NCBI GenBank assembly: GCA_963709555.1
Contig: CAVPWR010000008.1
Coordinates: 930,001-994,000, forward strand
Source of the DNA: Sulfurisoma sp963709555
GTDB taxonomy: Bacteria > Pseudomonadota > Gammaproteobacteria > Burkholderiales > Rhodocyclaceae
DNA length: 64,000 bases
Direction of reading: 5' to 3'
Part shown: one piece after another, positions 41,201 to 51,045 of the stretch
Numbering within the stretch: position 1 is the first letter of the stretch
How the letters are laid out: every line of letters starts with the position of its first letter
The notes under the pieces: model-generated
What the model was told of the DNA's origin: nothing
The model's database searches: none
Seen by the model: only the letters and a program-made list of their open reading frames with translations
Translations under genes and position numbers: made by a program

Positions 41201-41604
41201 TGAAGAACACCGGTGTCCATGGTGAATACGTCGCCGGCGTGCGTTACCGCGCCTGGCAACCGCCCTCCGGCCTGCACCCGACCATCGGGGTGCAATCGCC
41301 GCTGGTCTTCGATCTGATCGACCTGTGGAACGGCCGCGCCGTCGGTGGCTGCACCTACCACGTGGTCCATCCCGGCGGGCGTCATTACGATGCCTTCCCG
41401 GTCAATCCCTACGAGGCGGAGTCGCGCCGCCACAATCGCTTCCATGCCTCCGGCCACACGCCGGGCAGCTACACGCCGCCGCCGTGGGTGGCTGCGCTGG
41501 CAGGATTTCGTCCCGAGGGCTCGCGCCTCGGGCCGATGGCGCCGCCGGCGGAGGAAATGCCGGGAGAATATCCGCATACCCTCGACCTGCGGCGGCACGC
41601 ATGA
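38236..41604 (+). CDS. Giant transglutaminase-like protein (transglutaminase core + DUF2126)
   Basis: 1122 residues. The N-terminal 300 residues hold a bacterial transglutaminase-like cysteine-protease domain with Cys180 in GSCRDSGWLLVQ, His in FTDLHAWAEVYIPG and Asp in GLDPTSGL. The C-terminal 750 residues are DUF2126, with the LTQGGEPTFVSVDD and GGGNHVTLGGA-like motifs. Encoded beside Anbu, alpha-E and ATP-grasp genes. Predicted protease or transferase partner; substrate unknown. The stop overlaps the start of glgP (ATGA). Confidence 0.93.
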   Translation: MSIHVAIRHTTHYRFDRPVLLSPHVVRLRPAAHSRTPIVAYSLKVRPEKHFINWQQDPFGNYLARLVFPEKATELLIDVEVIADLTVINPFDFFVEDYAEHYPFAYEPALVQELAPYLECEKPGPLLAGYLAGIPRERRLINDFLVELNQRLQRAIGYTVRMEPGVQSCEETLGRAIGSCRDSGWLLVQILRHLGLAARFTSGYLVQLTADEKSLDGPSGPEKDFTDLHAWAEVYIPGAGWIGLDPTSGLFAGEGHIPLACTPNPSSAAPIEGFTDECEVAFEFSNTVTRFKEDPRVTKPYTDEQWMHIRALGRLVDAKLQAMDVRLTQGGEPTFVSVDDMEAPEWNTAALGDHKRERAEVLARRLMARFASGAMLHTAQGKWYPGEPLPRWALGIFWRKDGVPVWRDATLLAEPLKDYGHGAADARRFAEMLAKTLGLAQRYVQPAFEDALHYLQNEAELPANLDSSRAALKDSLERRRLAQVLSQGLDDPVGYVLPLGWDWTAACWYSAPWQFRRGRIYLAAGDSPLGLRLPLASLPWVAEDELEKVGEVDPFAPHPPLADFHGEVAARFSHVDTTTEPHPEIHPQPPGDRERVAVAVPHTALCVEARGGCLHVFLPPMKRLEHALDLIAAIEHTAAALAMPVVLEGYAPPGDGRLQKLLVTPDPGVIEVNVQPAANWQELEDITTTLYEEAHLSRLGTEKFMLDGRHTGTGGGNHVTLGAATPADSPFLRRPDLLRSIVTYWQHHPSLSYLFSGMFLGPTSQAPRVDEGRAETLYELEIAFQQMPAGEVPQPWLVDRLFRHLLSDITGNTHRAEFCIDKLYSPDSAAGRQGLLEFRGFEMPPHARMSLAQMLLVRALVARFWKAPYTKPLVRWGTELHDRWMLPHYLAADLKDVVADLADAGYPFQADWFAPFLEFRFPRHGSLQLGDIEIEVRGAIEPWHVLGEEVTGLGTARFVDSSVERVQIKATGLTDGRYAIACNGRRVPLKNTGVHGEYVAGVRYRAWQPPSGLHPTIGVQSPLVFDLIDLWNGRAVGGCTYHVVHPGGRHYDAFPVNPYEAESRRHNRFHASGHTPGSYTPPPWVAALAGFRPEGSRLGPMAPPAEEMPGEYPHTLDLRRHA

Positions 41605-44136
41605 ACGGCACTCACACAACCGAAGGAGACTCCACCAAGCACGCCATCGGTCCTCCCGCCGCCGAACCCAGCCGTCACCGTCGAGGAAATCAAGCAGGGT
41701 TTCTACCGCAACCTGTTCAACGTGCAGGGCAAGTTTCCGGCGCTGGCGACGCAGCACGACTACTACATGGCGCTGGCCTACACCGTGCGCGACCTGCTGA
41801 TGACGCGCTGGATAGCCACCGCGGCGACCTACACGGAAAAGAAGGAGAAGGCACGCACCGTCTGCTACCTCTCCGCCGAGTTCCTCATGGGGCCGCACCT
41901 GGGCAACAACCTGGTCAACCTCGATCTGACCGAGACCGCACGGCGGGCCATGGCCGAACTGGGATTGAACCTCGACGAACTCTGCCTCGGCGAGCCCGAA
42001 CCGGGGCTGGGCAACGGCGGCCTCGGCCGCCTGGCGGCCTGCTTCATCGAGTCCATGGCGACGCTGGACATCCCCAGCCTGGGTTACGGCATCCGCTACG
42101 AGTACGGCATCTTCGAACAGTCCATCGTGGACGGCTGGCAGGTGGAGAACACCGACAAGTGGCTGCGTTTCGGCAACCCGTGGGAGATCGCGCGGTCCGA
42201 ATGGGCAGTGGAGGTCAAGCTGGGTGGACACGTCGAGCACAACTACGATTCGCAGGGCAAGGTCCATGTGCGCTGGAACGCGGGACGCAGCGTGGTCGGT
42301 GTGCCCTACGACACCCCGATCGCCGGCTACCGGACACCGACCTGCAACACGCTGCGCCTGTGGAAGGCCGAGGCGTCGGAATCCTTCGATTTCGCCCAGT
42401 TCAACCGTGGCGACTACTACAAAGCCGTCGAGCAGAAGATGGTGTCGGAGAACATCACCAAGGTGCTGTATCCGAACGACGAGCCGCTGGCGGGCAAGCG
42501 CCTGCGCCTGGAGCAGCAGTACTTTTTCGTGTCGTGTTCATTGCAGGACATGCTGCGCATCATGAAGACACAGCGCATTCCGCTCGAGCTGTTTCATGAA
42601 AAGTTCGCGGTACAGCTCAACGACACCCACCCGGCGATCGCCGTGGCCGAGCTGATGCGCCTGCTGGTCGACGAGCGCGGCATGGAATGGGAAGCCGCGT
42701 GGGACATCACCCGCCGCACCTTTGCCTACACCAACCACACCCTGCTGCCCGAGGCGCTGGAGCGCTGGCCGCTGGACCTGTTCAAGAGCCTGCTGCCGCG
42801 CCATCTCGAAATCATCTTCGAGATCAACGCCCGCTTCCTTGACGACATGCGCGTGCGCTGCTTCGCCGACAACGCCTGCCTCTCGCGGTTATCGCTGATC
42901 GACGAGTCCGGCGAGCGCCATGTGCGCATGGCGCATCTCGCCTGTGTCGGCAGCCATGCCATCAACGGCGTCGCCGCCCTGCACACGGAGTTGCTCAAGC
43001 GCGACGTGCTCGACGATTTCGATGCCGTCTGGCCCGGCAAGATCAGGAACGTCACCAACGGCGTCACGCCGCGGCGCTGGATGGCGCTGGCCAATCCGCG
43101 CCTGGCGAAACTCATCACCACGGCCATCGGCGACGGCTGGATCAAGGATCTGGAGCAGTTGCGGCGCCTGGAGGCGTTCGCCGGCGACGCCGACTTCGGC
43201 GCGCGCTGGCGCGGCGTCAAGCTCGCCAACAAGCACGACTTCGCCGGGCTCGCGCGCGAGCGTACCGGTGTCGGCATCGATCCGGAGTCGCTCTACGACG
43301 TGCAGATCAAGCGCATCCACGAGTACAAGCGCCAGCATCTCAACGTGCTCAACATCATCCGCCTCTACCACCGGCTCAAGACCGACCCGCATTTCGATCC
43401 GCCGCCGCGCACCTTCATCTTCGCCGGCAAGGCGGCGCCGGCCTATCACCTGGCCAAACTGATCATCCGCCTGATCAACGCCATCGGTCACGTCATCAAC
43501 CGCGACCGCAGCCTGCGCGACCGCCTCAAGGTGGTATTCCTGCCCAACTTCAACGTCAGCAACGGCCAGCGCATCTACCCCGCCGCCGAGATCTCCGAGC
43601 AAATCTCGACCGCCGGCAAGGAGGCGTCGGGCACCGGCAACATGAAATTCGCCATGAATGGCGCCCTGACCATCGGCACGCTGGATGGCGCCAACGTCGA
43701 GATCCGCGACGAGGTCGGCGCGGAGAACTTCTTCCTTTTCGGCCACACTGCCGAGGAGGTGCAGACCATCCACGCCAGGGGCTATCGGCCGCGCGAGCAC
43801 TACGAGACCGATCCCGAACTGCGCGAGGTCATCGACCTCATTCGCAACGGCTTTTTCACCCGTGGCGATACACACTATTTCAAGGCACTGGTGGACAACC
43901 TGCTGCACCACGACTCCTACCTGGTGCTGGCGGACTACCGCGACTATTGCGCGACGCAGGATCGCGTCGGCGAGGCCTATTGCGACCCGGCGGCATGGAC
44001 GCGCATGTCGATACTCAACACGGCGCGCTCGGGCAAGTTTTCGTCCGACCGCAGCATCCGCGACTACTGCCAGCATGTCTGGCAGGCCAAGCCCGTGCAG
44101 GTTCGGCTCGACGCGGCACTGAAGTATGGCTACTGA
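41601..44136 (+). CDS. glgP: Glycogen/alpha-glucan phosphorylase (one frameshift near 5' end)
   Basis: Releases glucose-1-phosphate from glycogen. About 844 residues. The PLP lysine lies in GTGNMKFAMNGALTIGTLDGANVEI-type sequence near the C-terminus; the N-terminal VQGKFPALATQHDYYMALAY is typical. The frame between ATG 41601 (MNGTHTTEGDS) and the main body breaks by one extra base near 41668. Without that ATG, only a GTG at 41722 would remain, cutting conserved sequence. No other glycogen genes are adjacent. Confidence 0.93.
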
Positions 44137-44151
44137 CCAGGAGAGCAGAAC

Positions 44152-44859
44152 ATGAGTTCACTGAATTTCATCGGCGGCGAAAAGGGCGGCGTGGGCAAAT
44201 CGGTCGCCTCGCGTGTCCTTGCCCAGTATTTCATCGACAAGGGCCACCCCTTCACCGGATTCGACACCGACCGCTCGCACACCTCCTTCACGCGCTTCTA
44301 CGCCGACTATGCCGCGCCGGTGATCGTTGATAGCTACGAAGGCCTGGACCTGATCGCCGCCGTGTTTGAGGAAGCCCCCTTCGAGGGGAAGAGAAAAAGC
44401 GTGATCGTGGACCTCGCCGCGCAGACCGCGGCACCGCTGGCGCGCTGGGTCCGCGATTCCGACCTGCTGTCGCTGCTGGCCGAGATGGGCGTGACCGTCA
44501 ACTTCTGGCATCTGGCCGATGCCGGGAAAGATTCGGTGGACCTGCTGGACCGGCTGATCAACACCTATGGCGCAGGGCCGAACTACTTCGTCGTCAAGAA
44601 CCTGGGCCGTGGTTCCGACTTTTCGCAACTGGAGGAATCGCCGGCGATGAAGAAGGTCGCGGCCCTCGGCGGCAAGTTGATTGCCCTGGCGGAGTTGCAC
44701 GAAGCCAGCATGCGCAAGATCGACCGCCAGAACGCCAGCTTCTGGGCCGCCATCAACAGCCGCTCGGGTCCCGATGCACTGGGCATGCTGGAGCGCCAGC
44801 GCGTCAAGACCTGGCTGCGGTCGACCTACGCCACGCTGGACGGCCTGCCACTGGTCTAG
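44152..44859 (+). CDS. ParA/MinD-like P-loop ATPase, orphan
   Basis: 235 residues. The deviant Walker A GGEKGGVGKS is at about 7-16, then DTDRSHTS and SVIVDLAAQTAAPL in place of the usual switch motifs. The rest has no membrane-targeting helix. It resembles mobilisation-protein/TraL-like ATPases. No ParB or conjugation gene is near. It lies 15 bases after glgP with its own ribosome site (AGGAG). Role unknown. Confidence 0.75.
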   Translation: MSSLNFIGGEKGGVGKSVASRVLAQYFIDKGHPFTGFDTDRSHTSFTRFYADYAAPVIVDSYEGLDLIAAVFEEAPFEGKRKSVIVDLAAQTAAPLARWVRDSDLLSLLAEMGVTVNFWHLADAGKDSVDLLDRLINTYGAGPNYFVVKNLGRGSDFSQLEESPAMKKVAALGGKLIALAELHEASMRKIDRQNASFWAAINSRSGPDALGMLERQRVKTWLRSTYATLDGLPLV

Positions 44860-44973
44860 GGCCTTTCAGGCTTCTGCGGAACGTGGCGGCAGGAACATTG
44901 GGGCATCGCCGGCGCCAACAAGGAAATTCCATAACCCCCCGCCGCCGTCCGGCCCCTGCGCACCAGAATCTAG

Positions 44974-44990
44974 CGCACCGCTTTGATGCA
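44974..44990. promoter_or_regulatory. NtrC-like binding site upstream of urtA
   Basis: CGCACC-N5-GATGCA matches the NtrC palindrome TGCACC-N5-GGTGCA in 10 of 12 positions; two further GCACC half-sites lie at about 44960 and 45007. It is about 140 bases upstream of the expected sigma-54 start. The 44860-45167 gap otherwise holds only the promoter. Confidence 0.65.
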
Positions 44991-45095
44991 CGCCCAAGAA
45001 CCGTGCGCACCGCCTCAGCCCGAGAACGGGTCCGAAAGCCCGCCCGCACAGCGAACCCCTTGATGCATATGTAATTCCGACATCCGCCGCGGAAC

Positions 45096-45111
45096 TGGCA
45101 CGCTATTCGCA
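45096..45111 (+). promoter_or_regulatory. Sigma-54 promoter of urtA operon
   Basis: TGGCACGCTATTCGCA has a perfect -24 box TGGCACG and GC of the -12 box at exact spacing (the preceding T of TTGC is a C). Expected start near 45123, 45 bases before ATG 45168. Confidence 0.8.
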
Positions 45112-45167
45112 TTACGGCTGATGCCGCGAAACCCGCGCACCCTTTGTTCACCTTCAGGAGGTCGTAC

Positions 45168-46436
45168 ATGCAACGTCGCAACTTCATCAAGGCCCTGACG
45201 CTATCCGTGTCTCTCGCCGCCGCCGGAGTCACAAGCATTTCTGCCCATGCCGCCGACACCATCAAGGTCGGCATCCTGCATTCGCTCTCGGGCACCATGG
45301 CCATCTCCGAGACGGCCCTGAAGGAAACCGCCCTGATGGCCATCGAGGAGATCAACGCCAAGGGCGGCGTGCTGGGCAAGAAGCTCGAACCCGTCGTCGT
45401 CGACCCGGCCTCCAACTGGCCGCTGTTCGCCGAGAAGGCGCGCGGCCTGCTGACTCAGGACAAGGTCGCCGTCACCTTCGGCTGCTGGACCTCGGTGTCG
45501 CGCAAGTCGGTGAACCCCGTGTTCAAGGAACTCAACGGCCTGCTGTTCTACCCCGTGCAATACGAAGGCGAAGAGCTTGAAAAGAACGTCTTCTACACCG
45601 GCGCCGCGCCCAACCAACAGGCGATCCCGGCCGTCGAGTACCTGATGAGCAAGGACGGCGGTTCGGCCAAGCGCTGGGTGCTGCTCGGTACCGACTACGT
45701 CTATCCCCGCACAACCAACAAGATCCTGCGCGCCTTCCTCAAGTCCAAGGGCGTCGCCGAGGCCGACATCATGGAGGAGTACACCCCCTTCGGCCATTCC
45801 GACTACCAGACCATCATCGCCAAGATCAAGAAGTTCGCCAGCGAGGGCAAGAAGACCGCGGTGGTTTCGACCATCAACGGCGACTCCAACGTGCCCTTCT
45901 ACAAGGAACTCGGCAATGCCGGGCTGAAAGCCACCGATGTGCCGGTCGTGGCTTTCTCGGTGGGTGAAGAGGAACTGCGCGGTGTCGATACCAAGCCGCT
46001 GGTTGGCCACCTGGCCGCCTGGAACTACTTCCAGTCGCTGAAGAACCCGGAGAACGACAAGTTCATCAAGATGTACAAGGACTGGGCGAAGAAGCAGAAG
46101 CTGCCCAAGGCCGACACCGTCGTGACCAACGACCCGATGGAAGCCACCTACATCGGCATCCACATGTGGAAGCAGGCGGTCGAGAAGGCCAAGTCCACCG
46201 ACGTCGACAAGGTCATCGCCGCGATGGGCGGCCAGACCTTCAAGGCGCCGTCGGGCTTCGTCGCCAAGATGGACGAGAAGAACCACCACCTGCACAAGCC
46301 GGTGTTCATCGGCGAAGTGAAGGCGGACGGCCAGTTCAACGTCGTGTGGAAGACCCCGGGCCCGGTCAAGGCCGCGCCGTGGTCGCCCTACATCCCTGGC
46401 AACGACAAGAAGAAGGGCGAACCTGAAGGCAAGTAA
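45168..46436 (+). CDS. urtA: Urea ABC transporter substrate-binding protein
   Basis: 422 residues. The signal peptide (1-29; MQRRNFIKALTLSVSLAAAG) precedes the Leu-Ile-Val-binding fold: KVGILHSLSGTMAISETALK, then LFYPVQYEGEE and NGLLFYP, all UrtA hallmarks. Binds urea in the periplasm. A strong ribosome site (AGGAGG) precedes ATG 45168. First gene of urtABCDE-ureDABCEFG, controlled by the sigma-54 promoter at 45096. A hairpin after it may keep its expression above that of the permease genes. Confidence 0.96.
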   Translation: MQRRNFIKALTLSVSLAAAGVTSISAHAADTIKVGILHSLSGTMAISETALKETALMAIEEINAKGGVLGKKLEPVVVDPASNWPLFAEKARGLLTQDKVAVTFGCWTSVSRKSVNPVFKELNGLLFYPVQYEGEELEKNVFYTGAAPNQQAIPAVEYLMSKDGGSAKRWVLLGTDYVYPRTTNKILRAFLKSKGVAEADIMEEYTPFGHSDYQTIIAKIKKFASEGKKTAVVSTINGDSNVPFYKELGNAGLKATDVPVVAFSVGEEELRGVDTKPLVGHLAAWNYFQSLKNPENDKFIKMYKDWAKKQKLPKADTVVTNDPMEATYIGIHMWKQAVEKAKSTDVDKVIAAMGGQTFKAPSGFVAKMDEKNHHLHKPVFIGEVKADGQFNVVWKTPGPVKAAPWSPYIPGNDKKKGEPEGK

Positions 46437-46450
46437 GTCTTGAGCTGCGA

Positions 46451-46480
46451 CACGGCGGCCACGCAGTCTTGGCCGCCGTG
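46451..46480 (+). promoter_or_regulatory. Perfect 10-bp hairpin between urtA and urtB
   Basis: CACGGCGGCC, a 10-base loop, then GGCCGCCGTG. It has no T run directly after it; the next 20 bases (46476-46500) are a copy of the 25-bp repeat that ends in TTTT just before the urtB ATG. It could stabilise the urtA mRNA end or attenuate. It overlaps the first bases of the repeat copy. Confidence 0.6.
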
Positions 46481-46500
46481 TCGCCAGCGCCGACTTTTCC
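46476..46500 (-). repeat. 25-bp dispersed repeat, copy 6
   Basis: Exact core then ACACGGCG, between urtA and urtB, ending one base before the urtB ATG, where a ribosome site is expected. Confidence 0.85.
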
Positions 46501-46501
46501 T

Positions 46502-48016
46502 ATGACCAAATTCATGCGCCATTTTCTCTTCGTACTTTTCTGCTGCCTCAGCCTTGCCGCACATGCGGCCATCGACCCGGCGGTGATGAAGCAGCTGACC
46601 TCAGAAGAATCCGAAGACAAGATCGCCGCCATCCACAAGCTCGTGCAATCGGCCGAGCCGGAGGCCGTCCAGATCCTGCAGCAACTCAATGACGGCACGC
46701 TGAAGAACGACAAGGGCGAAGACATCACCATCAACAATCGCATCCGCGGCGAGCTCGCCTCCGCCATGGCGGCCCTGCGCGTCTTCGACCCCGACCGTGC
46801 GGTGCGCCTCAAGGCAGCGAAGGAACTCTCGGGCGACGTCAATCCCGCGATCGCCCCGCTGCTGGCCCGCGCCCGCGACAAGGAAACGGATGCGCAGATC
46901 AAGGCCCTGCTGACCGAAGCCCATGGCCTGGCCACGCTCAAGAGCCCCGACATGAACGTGCGGATCGAGGCGGCGAAAGCACTGGCGAGCAGCACCGACC
47001 CCAACACCCGCACCGTGCTCAAAGCCATGTCCGAGCCGGCCAACGAGGCCGAGTCACTGGTGCGCCGCGCCGCCTTCGCCTCCTACATCGAGGTCAAGGA
47101 CCGCCTGACCATCGGCGAGAACGTCGGCAAGATCTTCTCCGGCCTGTCGCTCGGCAGCATCCTGCTGCTGGCGGCACTGGGCCTGGCCATCACCTACGGC
47201 GTCATGGGCGTGATCAATATGGCCCACGGCGAACTGCTGATGATCGGCGCCTACGCCACCTATGCGGTACAGGGCGTATTCCGCAACTACGCCCCGGCCT
47301 GGCTCGACTGGTACGTGCTGGCGGCGATCCCGGTCGCCTTCTTCTTCGCCGCCGCCGTCGGCGTCGTGCTCGAGCGCACGGTGATCCGCTGGCTGTACGG
47401 TCGGCCGCTGGAAACCCTGCTCGCCACCTGGGGCCTGTCGCTGATGCTGATCCAGGCCGCGCGCCTGATCTTCGGCGCGCAGAACGTCGAGCTCGCCAAC
47501 CCGAGCTGGATGTCCGGCGGCGTCGAACTGATCGGCGGCCTCAGCCTGCCGCTCAACCGCCTCGTCATCGTCGGCTTCGCCCTGTTCGTGCTGGCGCTGG
47601 TGTGGGTGCTGATGAACCGGACCCGGCTCGGCATGTTCGTCCGTGCGGTGACGCAAAACCGTCCGATGGCCGGCTGCGTCGGCGTGCCGACCAGCCGCAT
47701 CGACACCGTGGCCTTCGCCCTCGGCGCCGGCATCGCCGGCCTCGGCGGCGTCGCGCTGTCGCAGATCGCCAACGTCGGTCCCGACATGGGCCAGGGCTAC
47801 ATCGTCGACAGTTTCATGGTCGTCGTGCTCGGCGGCGTCGGCCAGCTCGCCGGTGCGGTCTGGGCCGCGCTCGGCCTGGGCATCGTCACCAAGTTCCTCG
47901 AAGGCTGGGCCGGTGCCGTCGTCGCCAAGATCGTCGTGCTGGTGTTCATCATCATCTTCATCCAGAAGCGCCCGCAGGGCCTGTTCGCCCTCAAGGGCCG
48001 GTTCGTGGAGTCCTAG
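46502..48016 (+). CDS. urtB: Urea ABC transporter permease UrtB (with periplasmic N-terminal extension)
   Basis: 504 residues. A signal-like segment (about 5-21, FLFVLFCCLSLAAHA) leads a HEAT-like helical domain of about 180 residues (VMKQLTSEESEDKIAAIHKL, RAVRLKAAKELSG), then the LivH-type permease with GVMGVINMAHGELLMIGAY. This extension is known in many UrtB proteins. The start ATG 46502 has no ribosome site: a 25-bp repeat copy occupies that position. Confidence 0.93.
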   Translation: MTKFMRHFLFVLFCCLSLAAHAAIDPAVMKQLTSEESEDKIAAIHKLVQSAEPEAVQILQQLNDGTLKNDKGEDITINNRIRGELASAMAALRVFDPDRAVRLKAAKELSGDVNPAIAPLLARARDKETDAQIKALLTEAHGLATLKSPDMNVRIEAAKALASSTDPNTRTVLKAMSEPANEAESLVRRAAFASYIEVKDRLTIGENVGKIFSGLSLGSILLLAALGLAITYGVMGVINMAHGELLMIGAYATYAVQGVFRNYAPAWLDWYVLAAIPVAFFFAAAVGVVLERTVIRWLYGRPLETLLATWGLSLMLIQAARLIFGAQNVELANPSWMSGGVELIGGLSLPLNRLVIVGFALFVLALVWVLMNRTRLGMFVRAVTQNRPMAGCVGVPTSRIDTVAFALGAGIAGLGGVALSQIANVGPDMGQGYIVDSFMVVVLGGVGQLAGAVWAALGLGIVTKFLEGWAGAVVAKIVVLVFIIIFIQKRPQGLFALKGRFVES

Positions 48017-48043
48017 GATGAACTCTTCGACGTCTGGTGCGAG

Positions 48044-48147
48044 ATCGGGACGGCGGGGCATTCTGCTCCGCTCATGTCATCCGGCGCCGGCCTTCGGCCG
48101 ACGCCTCCTTCTTTACTTCGCTGTGCAGAACACCCCACCATCCCGAT
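48044..48147 (-). repeat. Palindromic element, copy 1 (antisense to operon)
   Basis: Two 23-base arms (48044-48066 and 48125-48147) match in 19 of 23 positions as DNA; read as minus-strand RNA all 23 pair, the four exceptions being G-U. Inside are the conserved AGCGAAGTAAAG stretch, a 10-bp inner hairpin with GAA loop, and GACATGAGCG. Same architecture as copies 2 and 3. Confidence 0.8.
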
Positions 48148-48195
48148 CCGGTCGCGCGGTGGGTGTTTGGCGATAAAACAGCACCGGCCTGTTTC

Positions 48196-48299
48196 GCCAA
48201 GGGTGGCGGGTGGCCGATATAGCGAAGTAAAGGAGAGGAGGACCGGGTGCAACCCGGTCCGGAGGACATGAGCGGTATCGGCCACCCGCCATCCTTGGC
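48196..48299 (+). repeat. Palindromic element, copy 2 (sense to operon)
   Basis: Arms of 25 bases (48196-48220, 48275-48299) match in 23 of 25; the two exceptions pair as G-U in the plus-strand RNA. The inner hairpin is GGACCGGGT-GCA-ACCCGGTCC. Arm and inner-stem sequences differ from copies 1 and 3, while AGCGAAGTAAAGGAG and GGACATGAGCG are kept. It contains GGAGGAC-ATG, the start of a 36-codon reading frame that overlaps the urtC start. Confidence 0.8.
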
Positions 48300-48374
48300 A
48301 CGCGCTGCCCCCACCCCAACGAACAAGACGTTTCATGCGTCGCGGCTGGAGCGAAGCGCGGTGGAGCAACTGAC

Positions 48375-49480
48375 ATGACCCGCACACCCTTCGTCATCCG
48401 CTTCCTCAACGCCACGCCAAAATCCGGCTGGATCGCGCTGGCCGCCTTCGCCGCCGTCACGCTCGGCCTGCTGCCCGCCCTGCACCTGTGGGTGCCCGAA
48501 GGCAGCGCCTTCCATGTCTCGGCCTACGCCATCACCCTGATCGGCAAGATCATGTGCTACGCCATCGTCGCCGTGGCCATGGACCTGATCTGGGGCTACG
48601 CCGGCATCCTCTCGCTCGGCCATGGCCTCTTCTTCGCGCTCGGCGGCTACGCCTTCGGCATGTACCTGATGCGCCAGATCGGCCGCGACGGCTCCTACCA
48701 GTCCGACCTGCCGGACTTCATGGTCTTCCTCGACTGGAAGGAACTGCCCTGGTACTGGGGACTGTCCGACTCGTTCATGTGGACGCTGGCCCTGGTCCTC
48801 GTCGTGCCGGCCCTGATCGCCTACATCTTCGGCTTCTTCGCCTTCCGCTCCCGCATCAAGGGCGTCTATTTTTCCATCATCACCCAGGCGCTGACCTTCG
48901 CCGCCATGCTGCTGTTCTTCCGCAACGAGACCGGCTTCGGCGGCAACAACGGCTTCACCGACTTCAAGCGCATCCTCGGCCACAGCATCACCGCACCGGA
49001 AATGCGCATCACCCTGTTCGCCCTCTCGGCCACGATGCTCATGGCGACACTGCTGCTCGGCCGCTACCTCGTGACCTCCAAGTTCGGCCGCGTGCTCGCC
49101 GCGGTGCGCGACGCCGAGTCGCGCGTGATGTTCATCGGCTACAACCCGCTGCACTACAAGCTGGCGATCTGGACGCTGTCGGCCATGCTCTGCGCCGTGG
49201 CCGGCGCGCTCTACGTGCCCCAGGTCGGCATCATCAACCCCGGCGAGATGTCACCGGCCAACTCCATCGAGATCGCCATCTGGGTCGCGGTCGGCGGCCG
49301 CGCCACGCTGATCGGCCCGGTCATCGGCGCCGCCATCGTCAACCTGTCGAAGAGCTTCTTCACCCAGGCCTTCCCCGAATACTGGCTGTTCTTCCTTGGC
49401 GCGCTGTTCGTCGGCGTCACGCTGTGGCTCCCCGATGGCGTGGTCGGATTGTGGAAGCGCATCAGAGCCGGGAGGACAGC

Positions 49481-49484
<4 letters not shown>
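48375..49484 (+). CDS. urtC: Urea ABC transporter permease UrtC
   Basis: 369 residues, LivM-type permease with about nine membrane segments. DLIWGYAGILSLGHGLFFALGGYAFGMYLMRQ and SRVMFIGYNPLHYKLAIW are typical of UrtC (both given here only by position: about 72-103 and 252-271). Ribosome site GTGGAG. The stop overlaps the urtD start (ATGA). Confidence 0.94.
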
Positions 49485-50323
<839 letters not shown>

Positions 50324-50344
50324 GCCGAAGGCGAGCCAACAAAC

Positions 50345-51038
50345 ATGCTGAAAGTCGAACAACCTCAACCAGTACTACGGCGGCAGCCACATCCTGCGCG
50401 ACATCGCCTTCACCGCCGAGACGGGAAAGGTCACCGCCCTGCTCGGCCGCAACGGCGTCGGCAAGACGACGCTGCTCAAGTGCCTGATGGGCCTGGTTCC
50501 CGCGAAGACCGGCTCGATCTCTTTCGATGGCGCAGACCTCACCCGCGCACCGTCGCACGAACGCGTCAAGGCCGGCATCGGCTACGTGCCGCAGGGGCGC
50601 GAAATCTTCCCGCGCCTCACCGTCGAGGAGAACCTGCGCATGGGGCTGGCGACGCGCCCCAACGGCACGCCCATCCCGCCGCGCATCTTCGAGATGTTTC
50701 CGGTGCTGCAGCAGATGATGGGGCGACGCGGCGGCGATCTTTCCGGTGGCCAGCAGCAGCAGCTCGCCATCGGCCGCGCGCTGGCCTTCGGCCCCGGGCT
50801 GCTGATCCTCGACGAACCGACCGAGGGCATCCAGCCCTCGATCATCAAGGACATCGAGCGCGCCATCCGCGGCCTCGCCCAGACCGGCGAAATGGCCATC
50901 CTGCTGGTCGAGCAGTACTACGACTTCGCCCGCGACCTCGCCGACCAGTATCTGGTCATGGAGCGCGGCGAGATCATCAAGCGCGGCGAAGGCAGCGACA
51001 TGGACAAGGACGGAGTCAAAGAGCTGCTGGCGGTATGA
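50345..51038 (+). CDS. urtE: Urea ABC transporter ATPase UrtE (one frameshift)
   Basis: About 230 residues, LivF-type. Walker A GRNGVGKTT, signature LSGGQQQQLAIGRAL, Walker B LLILDEPTEGIQPS. The reading frame from ATG 50345 breaks after MLKVE by one extra base near 50361; the corrected text is NLNQYYGGSHILRDI. Works with UrtD to energise UrtBC. Confidence 0.92.
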
Positions 51039-51045
51039 TTCGGCC

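Larger units (their letters stand above)
48017..48374 (+). repeat. Composite repeat block before urtC (holds two palindromic elements)
   Basis: 358 bases with no gene of the operon. It carries palindromic element copies 1 and 2, a small spacer hairpin (48163-48199, TTGGCG...AACAG / CTGTTTCGCCAA), and the urtC ribosome site (GTGGAGCAAC). A related, shorter block precedes ureC (52531-52764); the two blocks share GTGGGTGTTTGG, the CCAAGGGTGG-like end, and the last ~40 bases before each ATG. Confidence 0.75.

Noticed and set aside
41722..44136. GTG at 41722 as the glgP start.
   Set aside because: Would drop the conserved VEEIKQGFYRNLFN segment, which is readable upstream after one frame correction.
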